Positions 20,208-30,600 of a stretch of 64,000 nucleotides of DNA are shown here, piece after piece; positions within the stretch are counted from its first letter, which is position 1; every line of letters starts with the position of its first letter. Made by a program: the position numbers and the translations under genes. The stretch comes from Lumbricus terrestris (lineage: Eukaryota > Annelida > Clitellata > Crassiclitellata > Lumbricidae): positions 23,769,682-23,833,681 of the forward strand of contig OX457053.1 of assembly GCA_949752735.1 (NCBI GenBank). The letters are read 5' to 3'. The notes beneath the pieces were generated by a model. The model made no database searches. It saw nothing but the letters and a program-made list of their open reading frames with translations, and had not been told where the DNA came from.

Positions 20208-20348
20208 TTAACTTTCGAAAATTTTCACCAGAACGAAATGGCCGATTGGATTTCTTCCGGGAAAATCAATAGATACTGGTTCCCTGCTTTCGAAGATGTC
20301 AACTCCAACGTCAGAAGTTTTCAATTTATTCCACAGATGGCCAAATTC
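20208..20348 (-). CDS. Candidate minus-strand coding segment in the TIR element
   Basis: 46 open codons and a stop follow acceptor-like AG dinucleotides near 20348-20352. The peptide reads EFGHLWNKLKTSDVGVDIF and ends GHFVLVKIFES. It looks protein-like but lies within the internal repeat zone. No domain is assigned. Confidence 0.3.
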   Translation of the reverse strand, partial: EFGHLWNKLKTSDVGVDIFESREPVSIDFPGRNPIGHFVLVKIFES

Positions 20349-20760
20349 TACTAGTAACGGTGTTGTAAGACATTTTTGAGGACAGCTGTTTTATTTATTT
20401 TTTAATTAGTCAGTATAGTTAATAAATTAATCAGAGTCTTCTAGCACGACCGTCATCCATAATTTTATTACGTAAAATTATACAACATCAGCTAAATACC
20501 TCGACGGCTTCGTAACTGAACGTTTTTCTGACTCAACCTCACAAAGGACAACGCAATTTTGGCATATTTTGGACCTTTTAAATTTTTTTTCTGTTATTAG
20601 TCGTGTAAATAATGTCATGGAAATCAGTTTATCCAATTAAATTATGCCTCACAATAAATGTAAAAATTTAAAAAACCCATCTTATGCTTTGTGTGATTTA
20701 TCCAAGGGCAAGGACCGAATTTCCTTGAATTTGGCTCCGGTTAAAAAATATACCCATATA

Positions 20761-21619
20761 GGCCTATCATTCCATCAACAAGTCCTATTTTGGTGAAGTT
20801 GGTCTGTTTTCGACGGGCAAGATATCACGAACGCGTGAGTGCTTACAAGAAAGAAAGGTGCTCCTTACTAGTCCATACTACAGAACAACAGATTGTTGAT
20901 CGACCTATTTAGGCCATTGATGCATAAGTAATTGAAAAGTAGGTGGCGTTGGTCAGCGCTTGTCTGGGGGCGTAGGTAACGTCATTTGAGAGAGAGTGTA
21001 GAATCTATGAAATATAATCTATGCTGAATTCACCACAACAGGTCGTTGACGAAATGACGGAATTGTCGTTAAAATAATGTTTTCTCTGTATTCTAATCTA
21101 CAAATATCATGGTAAGTGCGTCGGAATGTTTTGTTGTTGTTGCTAATAATCGAGATTATCGGAATTCAATATGAGGCCGTGGTATTTGTGATATAGGCAA
21201 ATGTGTCTGCATTAATGAGAAACAGTCGTGTGCTAATGTAAGCCGGGTTGACATCGGTGAAATAAATTCGGTCTCGATTATGAGTTGCATAATTCACCGA
21301 CTATTCAAACAACCTGTGAGCTGGGCTTTCGAGGACGTTGACTGTGTTGTTCAAACGTCGTGAATCGTGACTTTAGTGTCATCAGAATTCAGTAGAATGT
21401 CGTAAGCTTATAATTATTAATAGGATATTCGTCATTGTTTGGGTTTCAGCGTTGGTCGAAGTTCGATGGACGAAAGCAATTCAAGATTGCTAAATAGAAG
21501 TTGGACTGATGAAAATAATTTTTTATTGAATGGAAGTGGAGTTTGTTAAAAGGATATAGCTTAAGTCGAAACTGGATTGATGGCAAATAATTGGGTCTAA
21601 TTATTTGGGTCTCTGCTTT
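20761..21619. other. Unique sequence with one consensus splice donor
   Basis: No open exon is recognised. A consensus donor ATCATG|GTAAGTG at 21111/21112 could end a 5' untranslated exon of the gene starting at 24172, which has an acceptor directly before its ATG. This is inference only. Confidence 0.25.
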
Positions 21620-21937
21620 GGTGCTCTTAGGTGCTGCTCCTGTATATGCAAGAGCTCTGTGACTCTATTTTGGTTGTACAGGAACGTCGTGCTCTACGTT
21701 CTTCCACTCAGGTGAACTCCTGATTCCCAGAGCATGAACTGTTCTTCGACAGCACTGTTATTAGCCACATGGCTTTGGAATGGGCTTCCACTTTCTATGA
21801 ACCTTATGCCTAGGGTTTGTTGAGATGCGTTTTGTCGCAGCCCTAAAACAATACTTTTAGCCGAGGCTGGTTCGGGAGTGCTCCCGAGTAGTAACCTTGA
21901 GGGGGTGCTATTTAAATCTCCATAATGAATGAATGAT
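21620..21937 (+). mobile_element. L2/CR1-like LINE 3' end, degenerate
   Basis: The frame contains QELCDSILVVQERRALRSST and, after frame breaks, a GWFGSAPE stop. These match the C-terminal end of L2/CR1-type reverse transcriptase ORFs (LC.PVS..RR.LRS…). After the stop comes AACCTTGAGGGGGTGCTATT and an (ATGA)n tail, the same 3' end as the LINE at 28235. Confidence 0.65.
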
Positions 21938-22164
21938 TTAATGGCATTTTTAATATTAAATAGACGTCCGTCCTAGTGATGAAAAACTATTGTTCGGATA
22001 CAGAATTAGAGTTAATGTTGGTGAATAATTTTGTACTCACTACCTGATCTGCTCAATATTTCATTTTCATGTTTCTTTAATAAAAGCGGGATTGATGCAG
22101 TTGTATTGATTAAAAATAATAGACAAATAGATAATTTGCAATGCTAAACTACATACAAACCTAA

Positions 22165-22480
22165 GTGTTCAAAAGGTCCTCCTTTGTTCACGGACACATG
22201 ATTCTAGATGTAGTAGTTTAGTAGCTGTCCCGGGAGACACCCAACTTTATATCCTGTAGCTGTGGCAGCCCAACAGTCCGGACCTCAATCCGGAGTGTAC
22301 TGGAGGAGTGCGTTTTTTGTTCCCGTATTCATGACATCAATAACCTTAGGTAGGGCGCGTCGTTTGAAGAGTGGCAGCTGCTTGGCCACATGATCATCGA
22401 CCGGACTATAAAACAGTGGCGTCTATGTCTACGGTCGTGTGTCCGTGAACAAGGACATTTGAACACCGGATATAGCTGAA
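22165..22480 (+). mobile_element. Degenerate mariner transposase C-terminus with inverted end
   Basis: Around 22260 the frame reads WQPNSPDLNPE, close to the WPPNSPDLNP motif holding the second catalytic Asp of Tc1/mariner transposases. After a frameshift, RIHDINNLR, a stop, EEWQLLGHMIIDRTIKQWR and CVREQGHLNT follow, as in mariner C-termini. At 22167-22202 the same C-terminal DNA (GTTCAAA...GTTCACGGACACA) occurs in inverted orientation. The locus is therefore a broken inverted duplication and not functional. Confidence 0.75.
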
Positions 22481-23102
22481 TTTCACTTCCTTTCAGCTTT
22501 TCCATGTTGGAAATGTTCATTTTTCGGCTCTGCATCTCAAGCGCTCGTTAATTTAACAAACTCACGAACATTCCTAATAGGCATTATGATTTGGTGGTAA
22601 TATGGCTACTGTTGTTGTTTTAAAATTTTGTAGGCAAATACTAAAGTTTTGACCGAGTTATGACGCTTTTTGTTTGGTCTACCTTTCATCGGAACACAGT
22701 ATAGACTATTTACTCAGAAGCGTGTCTGTTACAAGATTTTGCTTGCGGTTTCCGGAACTCAACAAGGATTGCAGCTACCTTTGTGATCTGATGAGCAAGT
22801 CCTGCTCTTTCTTTTTGTACCCTTAGCTATCCATACCATCTGTTCTCTTTGTCATTTGGGAATGGACCCTTCCTCTTGCAATAACCTTCCCTCTTATGCT
22901 CTAAGATTTTTACCGACGTCTCTTCCCTCCTCTGTTTGATGGCTGTTTTATTCCCTTGGATCTGTCATGCTGAGAGCGCTCTGAATAGCTGATAATGTAG
23001 GAGGCACTGAAATTTTAAAGTTATTCTTCTGTGTCTTCCAATTGGATACTTTCTTTTTATTGCACCTCTAACGATCTTTTCACTAATTGCAAGACTGTGG
23101 TT
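22481..23102. other. No gene recognised
   Basis: No exon, RNA gene or bounded repeat is supported. Confidence 0.4.
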
Positions 23103-23110
23103 GATTAGAC

Positions 23111-23400
23111 CAAGGCCGTAGCTGGTGGGTGTTTTGGAGTGTTTGAACACCCCCGAAATTAAATAATGTGAAAATGAAATAATGCGTTTACTAGCACACG
23201 ATATTAGAGAACTAGGAAATTTCATTCCGATACTCGTATTTCTATGTGCTATTATACAGTAGATTAGATCGAACACTTCCTTGAGAACTCATGACGCTTC
23301 TCCAAACCCCTTAGTCAGTTGATTCGGTTGCTTGTTGTTTTGCTTGAGGTCAAGTAAACACACACACACACACCCAAACAAAATCCTGGCTACGGCCTTG
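23111..23400. mobile_element. hAT-type MITE (CAAGGCCGTAGC ends)
   Basis: CAAGGCCGTAGCTGG and CCTGGCTACGGCCTTG are inverted ends. Flanks GATTAGAC (23103-23110) and GATTTGAC (23401-23408) match at 7 of 8. A short (AC)n run is internal. Confidence 0.85.
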
Positions 23401-23408
23401 GATTTGAC

Positions 23409-24165
23409 AAACTTTGGGTCACCATCTATTCTAAGCTGTTTCTTTTGTTCATGAGTATGTGAAATCCTCAGTGAAAGAATTTTTTCCAGCATAGGATATG
23501 GGAAAGATCCAGTTGAATAAAATCCGCACAAACCCCTCATTATGAGAGACAGAACTTTATTATTATTACATAAATTTCTTACGCGTGCAAGGTCTCACCG
23601 AAATGTGAATCTGAGGCGCGGATAGTCAGCCGCCAGAGGAAGATTTATAACATTTCCAGCATGAGCAATAAAGCGTATGATGCAAAGTTATTTTTAATCA
23701 ACAACTTCTGTTGGACTGGTGAGAAATCATCAACAGAAAACACAAGAAACCACTAGGTTGTGCCCCTAATTTGTTATGTAATGTAATTTGTAACTTATGT
23801 AGTAGCAGTGACCATTCAGTAGTGCTCCCAGTGCCATTGACCAAGATAATAAATGGATTTTCAGGATAGAAAGAGACATAGAGAGATTTTGGAATAGCTG
23901 ATGCTGTAGTAGGCAGATTTAAAAAGAATGGAAGCATTTAATGAGGAGGGCATTCAACAGAGCTCTGGCCCAATGGTGGCAAATACTCTACTTTTGACAA
24001 AGTGGTCCTTGTTCGCATTAAATTCTTTTATGGTTTATTATGTCTTAAAGAAGAAACATTTTAACCCTTTAATAACCAGCTTCATACGTCTTCAATGCAT
24101 TTTAGTGCATGCTGGTCGTTAAGGTTTAATTGTGCAACAAAGGATTAAGAAATTTTTGCATTTAA
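23409..24165. other. Upstream region of the membrane-protein gene
   Basis: No coding exon is supported. It ends in an acceptor-like TTTAATAACAG immediately before the ATG at 24172. This suggests the 5' untranslated region is spliced. Confidence 0.35.
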
Positions 24166-24171
24166 TAACAG

Positions 24172-25244
24172 ATGACACGACGCTTTGAACAATGTCTAAG
24201 CATCAGCCGGAAGAAGATCCTCTTCGGCATCGCCCTCGGCTACGTCCTGGCATTCCTTGTCGTGCAGCATCGCTACGGCTGGTCTTTCGCGTCGCTCTTC
24301 TCCACGCTCAGCGAGCGCGGTCGAGCAATCATGAGCAGCTCACAACCGGAGCACCAACCGCTCCAGGACCTCGTTCTAAGGAACTCCGGCGTGTCCAATA
24401 CCTCAGCGGATAATCAGATCATGCACCGACCGATAGATATCCACTTCGAGGACCCGGTGCTTGGCCACACGGGAGAGGCCAGCGGACACCAGGACCACGG
24501 TCTGCAAGACACGACCAATCACATCGCAATCGGAGGCGGCATAACGTCGAAGAAGCTTGACGGCGTTACGGCGGACAACATCAAATCGAAATTCCAGTTT
24601 TTCACGATACTCATGCCGTCGTTCTGCCGGACGGTGACGCCCGGCTACCACTACCACTTCTACCTGGCGTACGACACGAGCGATCCGGTCTTCAGCGACC
24701 CCGGTCTGCTCGGCGCTTTCAACGACGCGTTCTACTCCGTCTGCCAGTCGCTGTGTCCGAAGAATCTCAACACGTCGCTCCACTTTGTCCAGTGCAGTCA
24801 CCAGGGGCGCCCGGCGTGGGCGCAGAACGATGCGATGATCGAGGCTTACCTCGACGGCATGGAGTACTTCTACCGTGTCAACGACGACTCGATTCTCGAG
24901 AGTTCCGGTTGGGTGGAGGAGTTCATCCGGACGCTGGGCGGTTACGATCCACCGAACGTTGGAGTCGTCGGACCGAAGCACCTGGGGGGAAACGAGCTGA
25001 TTCTGACGTACGATTTCGTCCACCGAACGCATCTCGAGGTCTTCGGGTTCTACTACCCGAGGGTTTTCACCGACTGGTACGCGGACGATTGGGTGACGAA
25101 GGTCTACATGCCCGGACGAATGACGAAGCTGTCGCACATCCATCTGAAGCACACGATGACGCTCGGCCAGAGGTACCGGAACGACTTCACCATCTATCCG
25201 AAGTTGGAGCTGCAGCTGAAGGCGGACAAGCTCACGCTGTCCAG
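24172..25244 (+). CDS. Exon 1 of the glycosyltransferase-like gene
   Basis: Starts at the ATG right after an acceptor-like AACAG and ends at donor CCAG|GTACGC (phase 2). It encodes the anchor, stem and NDD-containing domain. Reading on past the donor gives only a hydrophobic tail encoded by intron DNA. Confidence 0.8.
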
Positions 25245-25370
25245 GTACGCAGCGGCTATTTTTGTGATTCCGTTTGTGTGTGTTCGTAATTGTATTATTT
25301 TTATTATTATATATTCATTGTTTGATTAGTAAATGAACTAGTAATAGATTATGTGATTTTTAGTTCGTAA

Positions 25371-25415
<45 letters not shown>

Positions 25416-26652
25416 GTATTTATTGTTTGATTAGTAAATGAACTACTAATAGATTATGTGATTTTTAGTTTTAAAATGTACCGCGGTTCCACTGCAATTG
25501 AAAAAATCTGCAATAATGAAAGCATTTCTCGATTGTGTGTGTGGAATCTTGCAGGGCGTCCTCAATTTTTCCTCACATCTTCAGCAAAATTGGTTCTACT
25601 TTTTCTGCTCCTGCATATAGACATGACATGTGTCCAGCATGACACACCAGCCAGTTCTCTTTTCCTCATATCATATGAGTTGGCTTATAATGTTTCACAG
25701 GTACATCGCATACAAGAAGCATGGCTACACACAGCCGAGTCTCAAGAAGGTCATTGCGGTGTCTCTCTACGGCAACGAACCAAAGATGACGATGGGGGCC
25801 ATTCGCAACGCGCAGACGATACCGGCGTTCTTCCCCGGTTGGTCCCTAAGGGTCTACGTCGCCAAACCAACTCCGGATCTACCAGATAAGAACTGGATCG
25901 TACCGGATCGGATCATCGCAAAGCTCAAGTCGCTCGGCGCTCAGATCGCCTATGTTGACGTGAAGCACGTCAGGTTGGCGCCACGATGGTGGAGCCATCT
26001 GGTGGTTGACGACCCGAGCGTTGAGTATTTTTTGGTCCGCAGCGCCAACGGTCGACTGAGCGACCGCGACGCGGCTGCGGTTTCTGATTGGATAGAATCA
26101 ACGGATGGTGAGTCGGCTTTTCACTGCATCCGCGATCACCCGCGCCACGCGGCCATGGCGGTCGAAAGCAAGTTGTGGGGTGGACGAGGAGCGCCCCTCC
26201 GCGAGCGACTGAAGCCCGGAATGAGCGCGCTGCTCCACGAATACGCGTCGAATCATTCCGGGGAAGGGAGCGCAGCGCCGCGGCCCGCTCACTTCCTCTC
26301 GAGCGTCGTCTGGCCGCTGGTGCGTGACGTCGCATACTGTCACGACAGCGTCTCGTGCAAGAACTGGCCAAACACTTACAGCTTTCCGGTGAAGCGGGAC
26401 GATCCGTCTCAGTTCGTCGGGCAGTTGTTTAATGAGAATCAGGAGGCCGAAGGTGGTCCCGACCCGGGCGAGCTGGCCTCTGTTACGCCTGATTGCACGG
26501 GGAAAGGCAAGTGGCAGCCTGTTGCTGCAGCAGATCTCCCAACTCCAACACCCGCGCGGTCGTCGAGTTCCCTGTCGTTCGAACAGCAACGAAACGTGAC
26601 TAATACGAACCTAACAGGGACAGCTGTGGCTGGTTTCAAGTCGAGTCGATGA
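24172..26652 (+). CDS. Two-exon type II membrane protein, glycosyltransferase-like (674 aa)
   Basis: Exon 1 (24172-25244) and exon 2 (25701-26652) join in frame across a 456-bp GT/AG intron (2025 nt, 674 residues). Residues 15-32 form one hydrophobic anchor after a basic N-terminus (type II, Golgi-like). A variable stem follows to about 138. The first conserved block (140-350) has HFYLAYDTSD, an RVNDDS acidic motif (NDD 237-239, a DXD-like metal site) and WYADDW (302-307), consistent with a GT-A fold. The second block (374-530) has KVIAVSLYGNEPKMTMGAIR, FPGW, VRSANGRLS and FHCIRDHPRH, resembling another glycosyltransferase-like family. In that family, as I recall it, the VRSANGR position is usually acidic (RDxDSR), so this half may be inactive. 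The tail after about 600 is low-complexity. Both exons are GC-rich against AT-rich flanks. The substrate is unknown. Confidence 0.75.
25375..25414. repeat. (ATT)n microsatellite inside the intron
   Basis: Pure ATT repeats. On either side the sequence GTTTGATTAGTAAATGAACT is duplicated about 110 bp apart (25319 and 25429), so the intron grew by a local duplication. Confidence 0.9.
25701..26652 (+). CDS. Exon 2 of the glycosyltransferase-like gene
   Basis: Begins after acceptor TGTTTCACAG (25691-25700). The single G completes the Arg codon begun by exon 1, and the next codons read YIAYKKHGYT. It ends with TGA at 26650-26652. It holds the second GT-like block and a Ser/Thr/Pro-rich tail. The 25630 ATG is in the intron. 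Confidence 0.8.
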
Positions 26653-28234
26653 ACACCTGTCGTGTAGTGAAATGTTTGAGTTGCCGTCACAGTTTTTTTT
26701 ATGTGATTGGGATTGTGATAGCAACATGTGTGGTACGTTGGTTATTGTGAAAATCATGTGGGTCGAGATTCTACGTTATTTGCAGTGGATGAGTTGTGTC
26801 TGAGTCGGGAATGTCAGTTTCTTAAATGTTAGTTTCGTAGCCTTAAATGTCAAGATTTGAGTCGGAAGTGTCGGTTTCGTACTTGAGTTTGAAGAGTAAA
26901 GTCATAACTTGGTGTGCTGCACACAGGATGTTTTGCCAAGAGGTCGATTTCGGTTTTCGAAAAGCCTCTGTTTTAGCAAAGTAATGGTTTACAATGACTA
27001 GTCTTGGGTACTTCATTATTGTTATTTATACATTGATTGAGGACACTTTGCGTAGTTAACACTGCAAAATCTCATTTGAATCGAAGTAAAGCTAAAAATT
27101 AAACCTAAGTCTGTCGTACTTAGTCAGTTTGCCTCTATCTGTGCACATGTTTTTATGGATTTTACAGAAGAAATCGAACTGGTTTTGCTTTTCTGGATAT
27201 GTCTCGCCCTCCGTGTTATAAACGCAGCTGGTGGTTGAATACCAGTGAGTCGTACAAAATCGATAATAACATACGCACTTTCTACGTACGTAGCAATAGT
27301 TTCGTCTGTTTCCTTCAATGTGTTTGACGCTTGATAAATAACAGAAATGCCTGACAAGACTACTTGCCTGGTGAAATATTGACCCTATCTGGGACAGCTG
27401 TACATGTGCATTGTGCAGTGTGAACTGGCTGATGAGAAGTCTTACAGTGCGTAAACAGGGCAAGCTTTAATTGATGATGCTCAAAAGAAATCAATACATT
27501 GTACTACGCTGCATTTCTTGTACAGCATGTTAACCAATTCGATGTGTTGATCGCTTGGAATGTCGTAATACTACGTCACGTTACGTGTAATGGCGTGTAA
27601 ACTAGACGTAAAAGTGATAATAATATATTCGTTTTATCGATTTCTTGCTGACTTACCGCAGCCAGTTACAAATAAGAAATGATACAGAAAATCATAATTC
27701 AATCAAATGGGTGGAAGCTAGAAAGAGGGACAATGGTCGAATATCTACGAAGTACTCGAGAAATGTAATTTCTTGCGTCCTTAGTCGGGAGTTCAAAACT
27801 GTGCGGACGAAGATTAAGAGCGAATGGACAGTTAATCTAATCTAAATTAATTTTAATCTATAATCAGATGTACTCTATTTGCTGGGTTAAAAGTATTCCA
27901 TTGTTTTGTCTGTTTTTAAGTGAGGAGAATTTGATGGAAGACAAGTTACGAGTAACAATTTCCAAGATGTTATATATTTGAAATCATGAGTGGCTTCTGT
28001 ACTTTGTATAGCTTGGCATTGTTTTGAAGGCTCTACCCAGTTTTCTGACTTGACCTAATCTTCTGGCGTAGCGTAGCTTTCAAGCCTTGACGTGTTTTCC
28101 TGGCTTGAAATAGTTTTCAACACTGAGCAGAAGAGGCTTTGACCCTATCCCATTGGGCAGTCATTACTATATACAGACCTTCAGTCTTGTTTACCACCTG
28201 GCATATATCACTATTTCGTAATTAATAATAATAA
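26653..28234. other. Downstream flank, no gene recognised
   Basis: Presumed 3' untranslated and intergenic sequence. Short open frames here have no splice context or recognisable motifs. Confidence 0.4.
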
Positions 28235-28605
28235 TTCATTCATTCATTCAGAGCATTTATCTAGCGCCCCTTCAAGAAACTACTCAGAGGCACTCCCAGC
28301 CCAACAACGAACAAAGAAAACAGATTTGAGAGACTTGTAGAACCCAGCTGGATGGACCACAAGTAGAGAGCGAAGCGTAACCGGGAGGTCGTTCCAGACA
28401 GTAGGCCCCACGACTGAGAAAGCATGGCGCTGCTTAATAGCTAAGCGGGACCAGAAGCTCGCCCCCCTTGCTGAAGAGCGAAGTACACGACGCGCTGCAA
28501 CGTCAGAGACTGGGCAGCAAAGATCGCGCAAGTATGACGGAGCACAGCCAATGACACAGCGAGAGAACACAGCAGCAATGTGGTATGAGATTCGCTGGGA
28601 CACAG
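28235..28605 (-). mobile_element. L2/CR1-like LINE, 5'-truncated 3' end
   Basis: The minus frame from about 28603 reads GCAPSYLRDLCCPVSDVA, RRVLRSSARG, FSVVGPTVWNDLP and ends SASE at a TAG (28280). These are hallmarks of the C-terminus of L2/CR1-type reverse transcriptase ORFs. The 3' untranslated end (TTTCTTGAAGGGGCGCTAGA) and a (GAAT)n tail follow. Of the LINE pieces here it is the least decayed. Its terminal sequence is shared by the SINEs at 54-63 kb. Confidence 0.85.
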
Positions 28606-28858
28606 GGGTTTAGGGTAATGGCAACTCTGGCCCACAGTGAGCTTGGACATGAGATTGCTTCCCACTACTAACCCAAAGGTCCTCTCAACCTTCAAAATGG
28701 CAGATGGCAATTGTAAATCAAATAGTAGGACATGATGGGTGATCTGCCGGCAGTTAAATTCGACTCCTGTAATAACTGGTGATCATCCGTCATAATACGA
28801 TTCACAATCATTCTGCAGGGTGGCAGTTTGAAATTGAAAGAAGATTATTGTCATTATG

Positions 28859-28861
<3 letters not shown>

Positions 28862-28903
<42 letters not shown>
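28862..28903. repeat. (ATT)n microsatellite
   Basis: About 14 ATT units. Confidence 0.95.
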
Positions 28904-28904
<1 letters not shown>

Positions 28905-29289
28905 TCTTGGTAAAGCAGGAGGAGACTGCTACGCCATGCAGTGAGTCAAGCAGCAGAATGCCTGGGACAGTTGCCAAGCCACATAGTTCTAAAACTGTGG
29001 AATCTGAAGTTGACTCTAGCTGGCGTTGTTTTTATAAAAATATTAATATTTTCATTTATAAATAAATATTGTTATTATTATTTTTTTATTACTGTCACTA
29101 TTAACCATTCCAGACCTAGTTTCTCCCTAGCGTGGTTATTTTGTCACTACCCTGGCCAAGGGCAGATCTAGGGACGGCAAATTTCTGTATCTGCCTCTGA
29201 CCCTGGCACTTAAAACAATTGTCTGAATGCGTTTTGTGTGTCCATGCATGTGTTTTGTATATGTGCCAGACTTTCAGAATGTGATATGC

Positions 29290-29335
29290 GTATATATATA
29301 TACATATATATATATAATAAATATATATATATATA
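29290..29335. repeat. (TA)n microsatellite
   Basis: Imperfect alternating TA. Confidence 0.9.
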
Positions 29336-29349
29336 TGGGTTTGTGTGTA

Positions 29350-29695
29350 TGTATGGAGGAAGATGCAAAGAATATCTTGGAAGTTAAAAGGACAAACGAG
29401 TGGGTACGCATAGAGATTCGTATCGAAAATGATGAGTCGTTACAACAAGAAAGAAAGAAAGAAGAAAGTCGGGTTTCTTTGGTCATGTTATGCGCTCAAA
29501 TGGACTGGAAAAAGATATGATGCTGGCATGTGAAGAAGGAAGGAGAAGATAAGGGCGGCCGAGGAAAAGGTGGTTGGATGAGGTTCAGGAAACAACTGGA
29601 ATGAATCTGGAAGAACTAAGGGAAGCGACATCAGAAAGAAAGCAATGGAGGAAACTGGTCATGACAGTTGCTAGAGTTCAAGGAACTGAAAGCAC
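29350..29695 (+). mobile_element. RTE/Jockey-type LINE C-terminal fragment
   Basis: With frameshifts, the plus strand encodes GFFGHVMRSNGLEKD, then GRPRKRWLDEVQETTG and LREATSERKQWRKLV. This is the typical C-terminal end of many non-LTR retrotransposon ORF2 proteins (GHV.R…GRP+.RW.DE). Degenerate. Confidence 0.7.
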
Positions 29696-30324
29696 AAGGT
29701 GTGTATGTATCAGTATGTGTTTATGTCTATGTGTGTGTTTGTGTTCATGGGTTGTGTGTATGAACCACTATGTGTTTCAGTAAGTATGTGTGTAATGTGT
29801 AATATACTATGTGTGTATGTGTGCGTGCAACTGCGCATGCATGTGTGTGTGTTTGGATGGAAGGTAGAGGGAGCGAGAAAGAGAAGTACACGCAAAAGAC
29901 ATAGACGAATGCTTGCAGACATATATGTCTGGTGTCAGAGCACATTTTGATTTAGCACTACTATTCATTTCTGCCTAGACACTACAAGAGAGGTCAGTGG
30001 TTGTTCTCTATCAATGATCAGACAGCTGTGTCTATGTGTTGATGGCCACAACAGTTTGTAAGCTAACCAGACATGATTGATAACTGTGTAAATAAATTCT
30101 ATGGCCTGTTTTAGCTAAAGGTTTTTCGTTCATTGCCATTGTGGTGTTTTTCTTATTTGGGTGTTACCACCTGTGGGATAATTTGCCAAAAAATGTCTGG
30201 TGTGCCAAATTGCTCAAATGAAGTTTCTAGTTTTAAAAGAATTTACATGTATTCTGTTGAAATTTTCTTCTATAGGTTTCTTCCTTGCAGAGCGACCAAG
30301 ACGTGTAAACTAGAGAAATGAGAC

Positions 30325-30600
30325 AAGCGTGCACAGAAACAAAGACAGATATACAGGGAGACAGACAGAAGCAGACAGACACAGAGGCTAAAGCAGAGAC
30401 AGGCAGGGAGGCAGAAGAGACAGGCATGCAGAAACATGTCTACAGAGAGAGACATAGACAGAATGGGATTGAGATATGGACATAGGCAGACCTATGGAGA
30501 CAGGAATATAGGGGCAGACATGCACAGATACGAAAACAGACAGATGGAAGCAGACATATGGAGAGAGAGGGGGAGAGAAGGAAAGAGAGGGAGAGACAAA
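30325..30600. repeat. AGACAG-rich purine tract
   Basis: Degenerate CAGACAGA/GAGAGACA repeats with strong strand asymmetry. The minus strand yields Cys/Leu/Ser-rich spurious frames. Confidence 0.8.

Larger units (their letters stand above)
17975..20760 (-). mobile_element. Unclassified DNA transposon-like element with 35-bp TIRs
   Basis: Positions 17975-18009 and 20726-20760 are exact inverted copies (start TATATGGGTATATTTTTTAA, continuing with CCGGAGCCAAATTCA). The outermost TATA may be the target duplication, leaving TGGGTATA ends. Inside are nine copies of a motif close to GTAACGG(T/A)GTTGTAA grouped toward both ends, a 111-bp direct duplication (about 18562-18780), an open 27-bp minisatellite and short minus-strand open segments next to splice-like sites. 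No known transposase domain is recognised. The TA-rich target and subterminal repeats suggest a cut-and-paste DNA element, but the superfamily is unknown. Confidence 0.7.

Noticed and set aside
24403..25152. 249-codon frame antisense to the glycosyltransferase-like exon
   Set aside because: A GC-rich coding exon leaves the opposite strand open; there is no recognisable motif.
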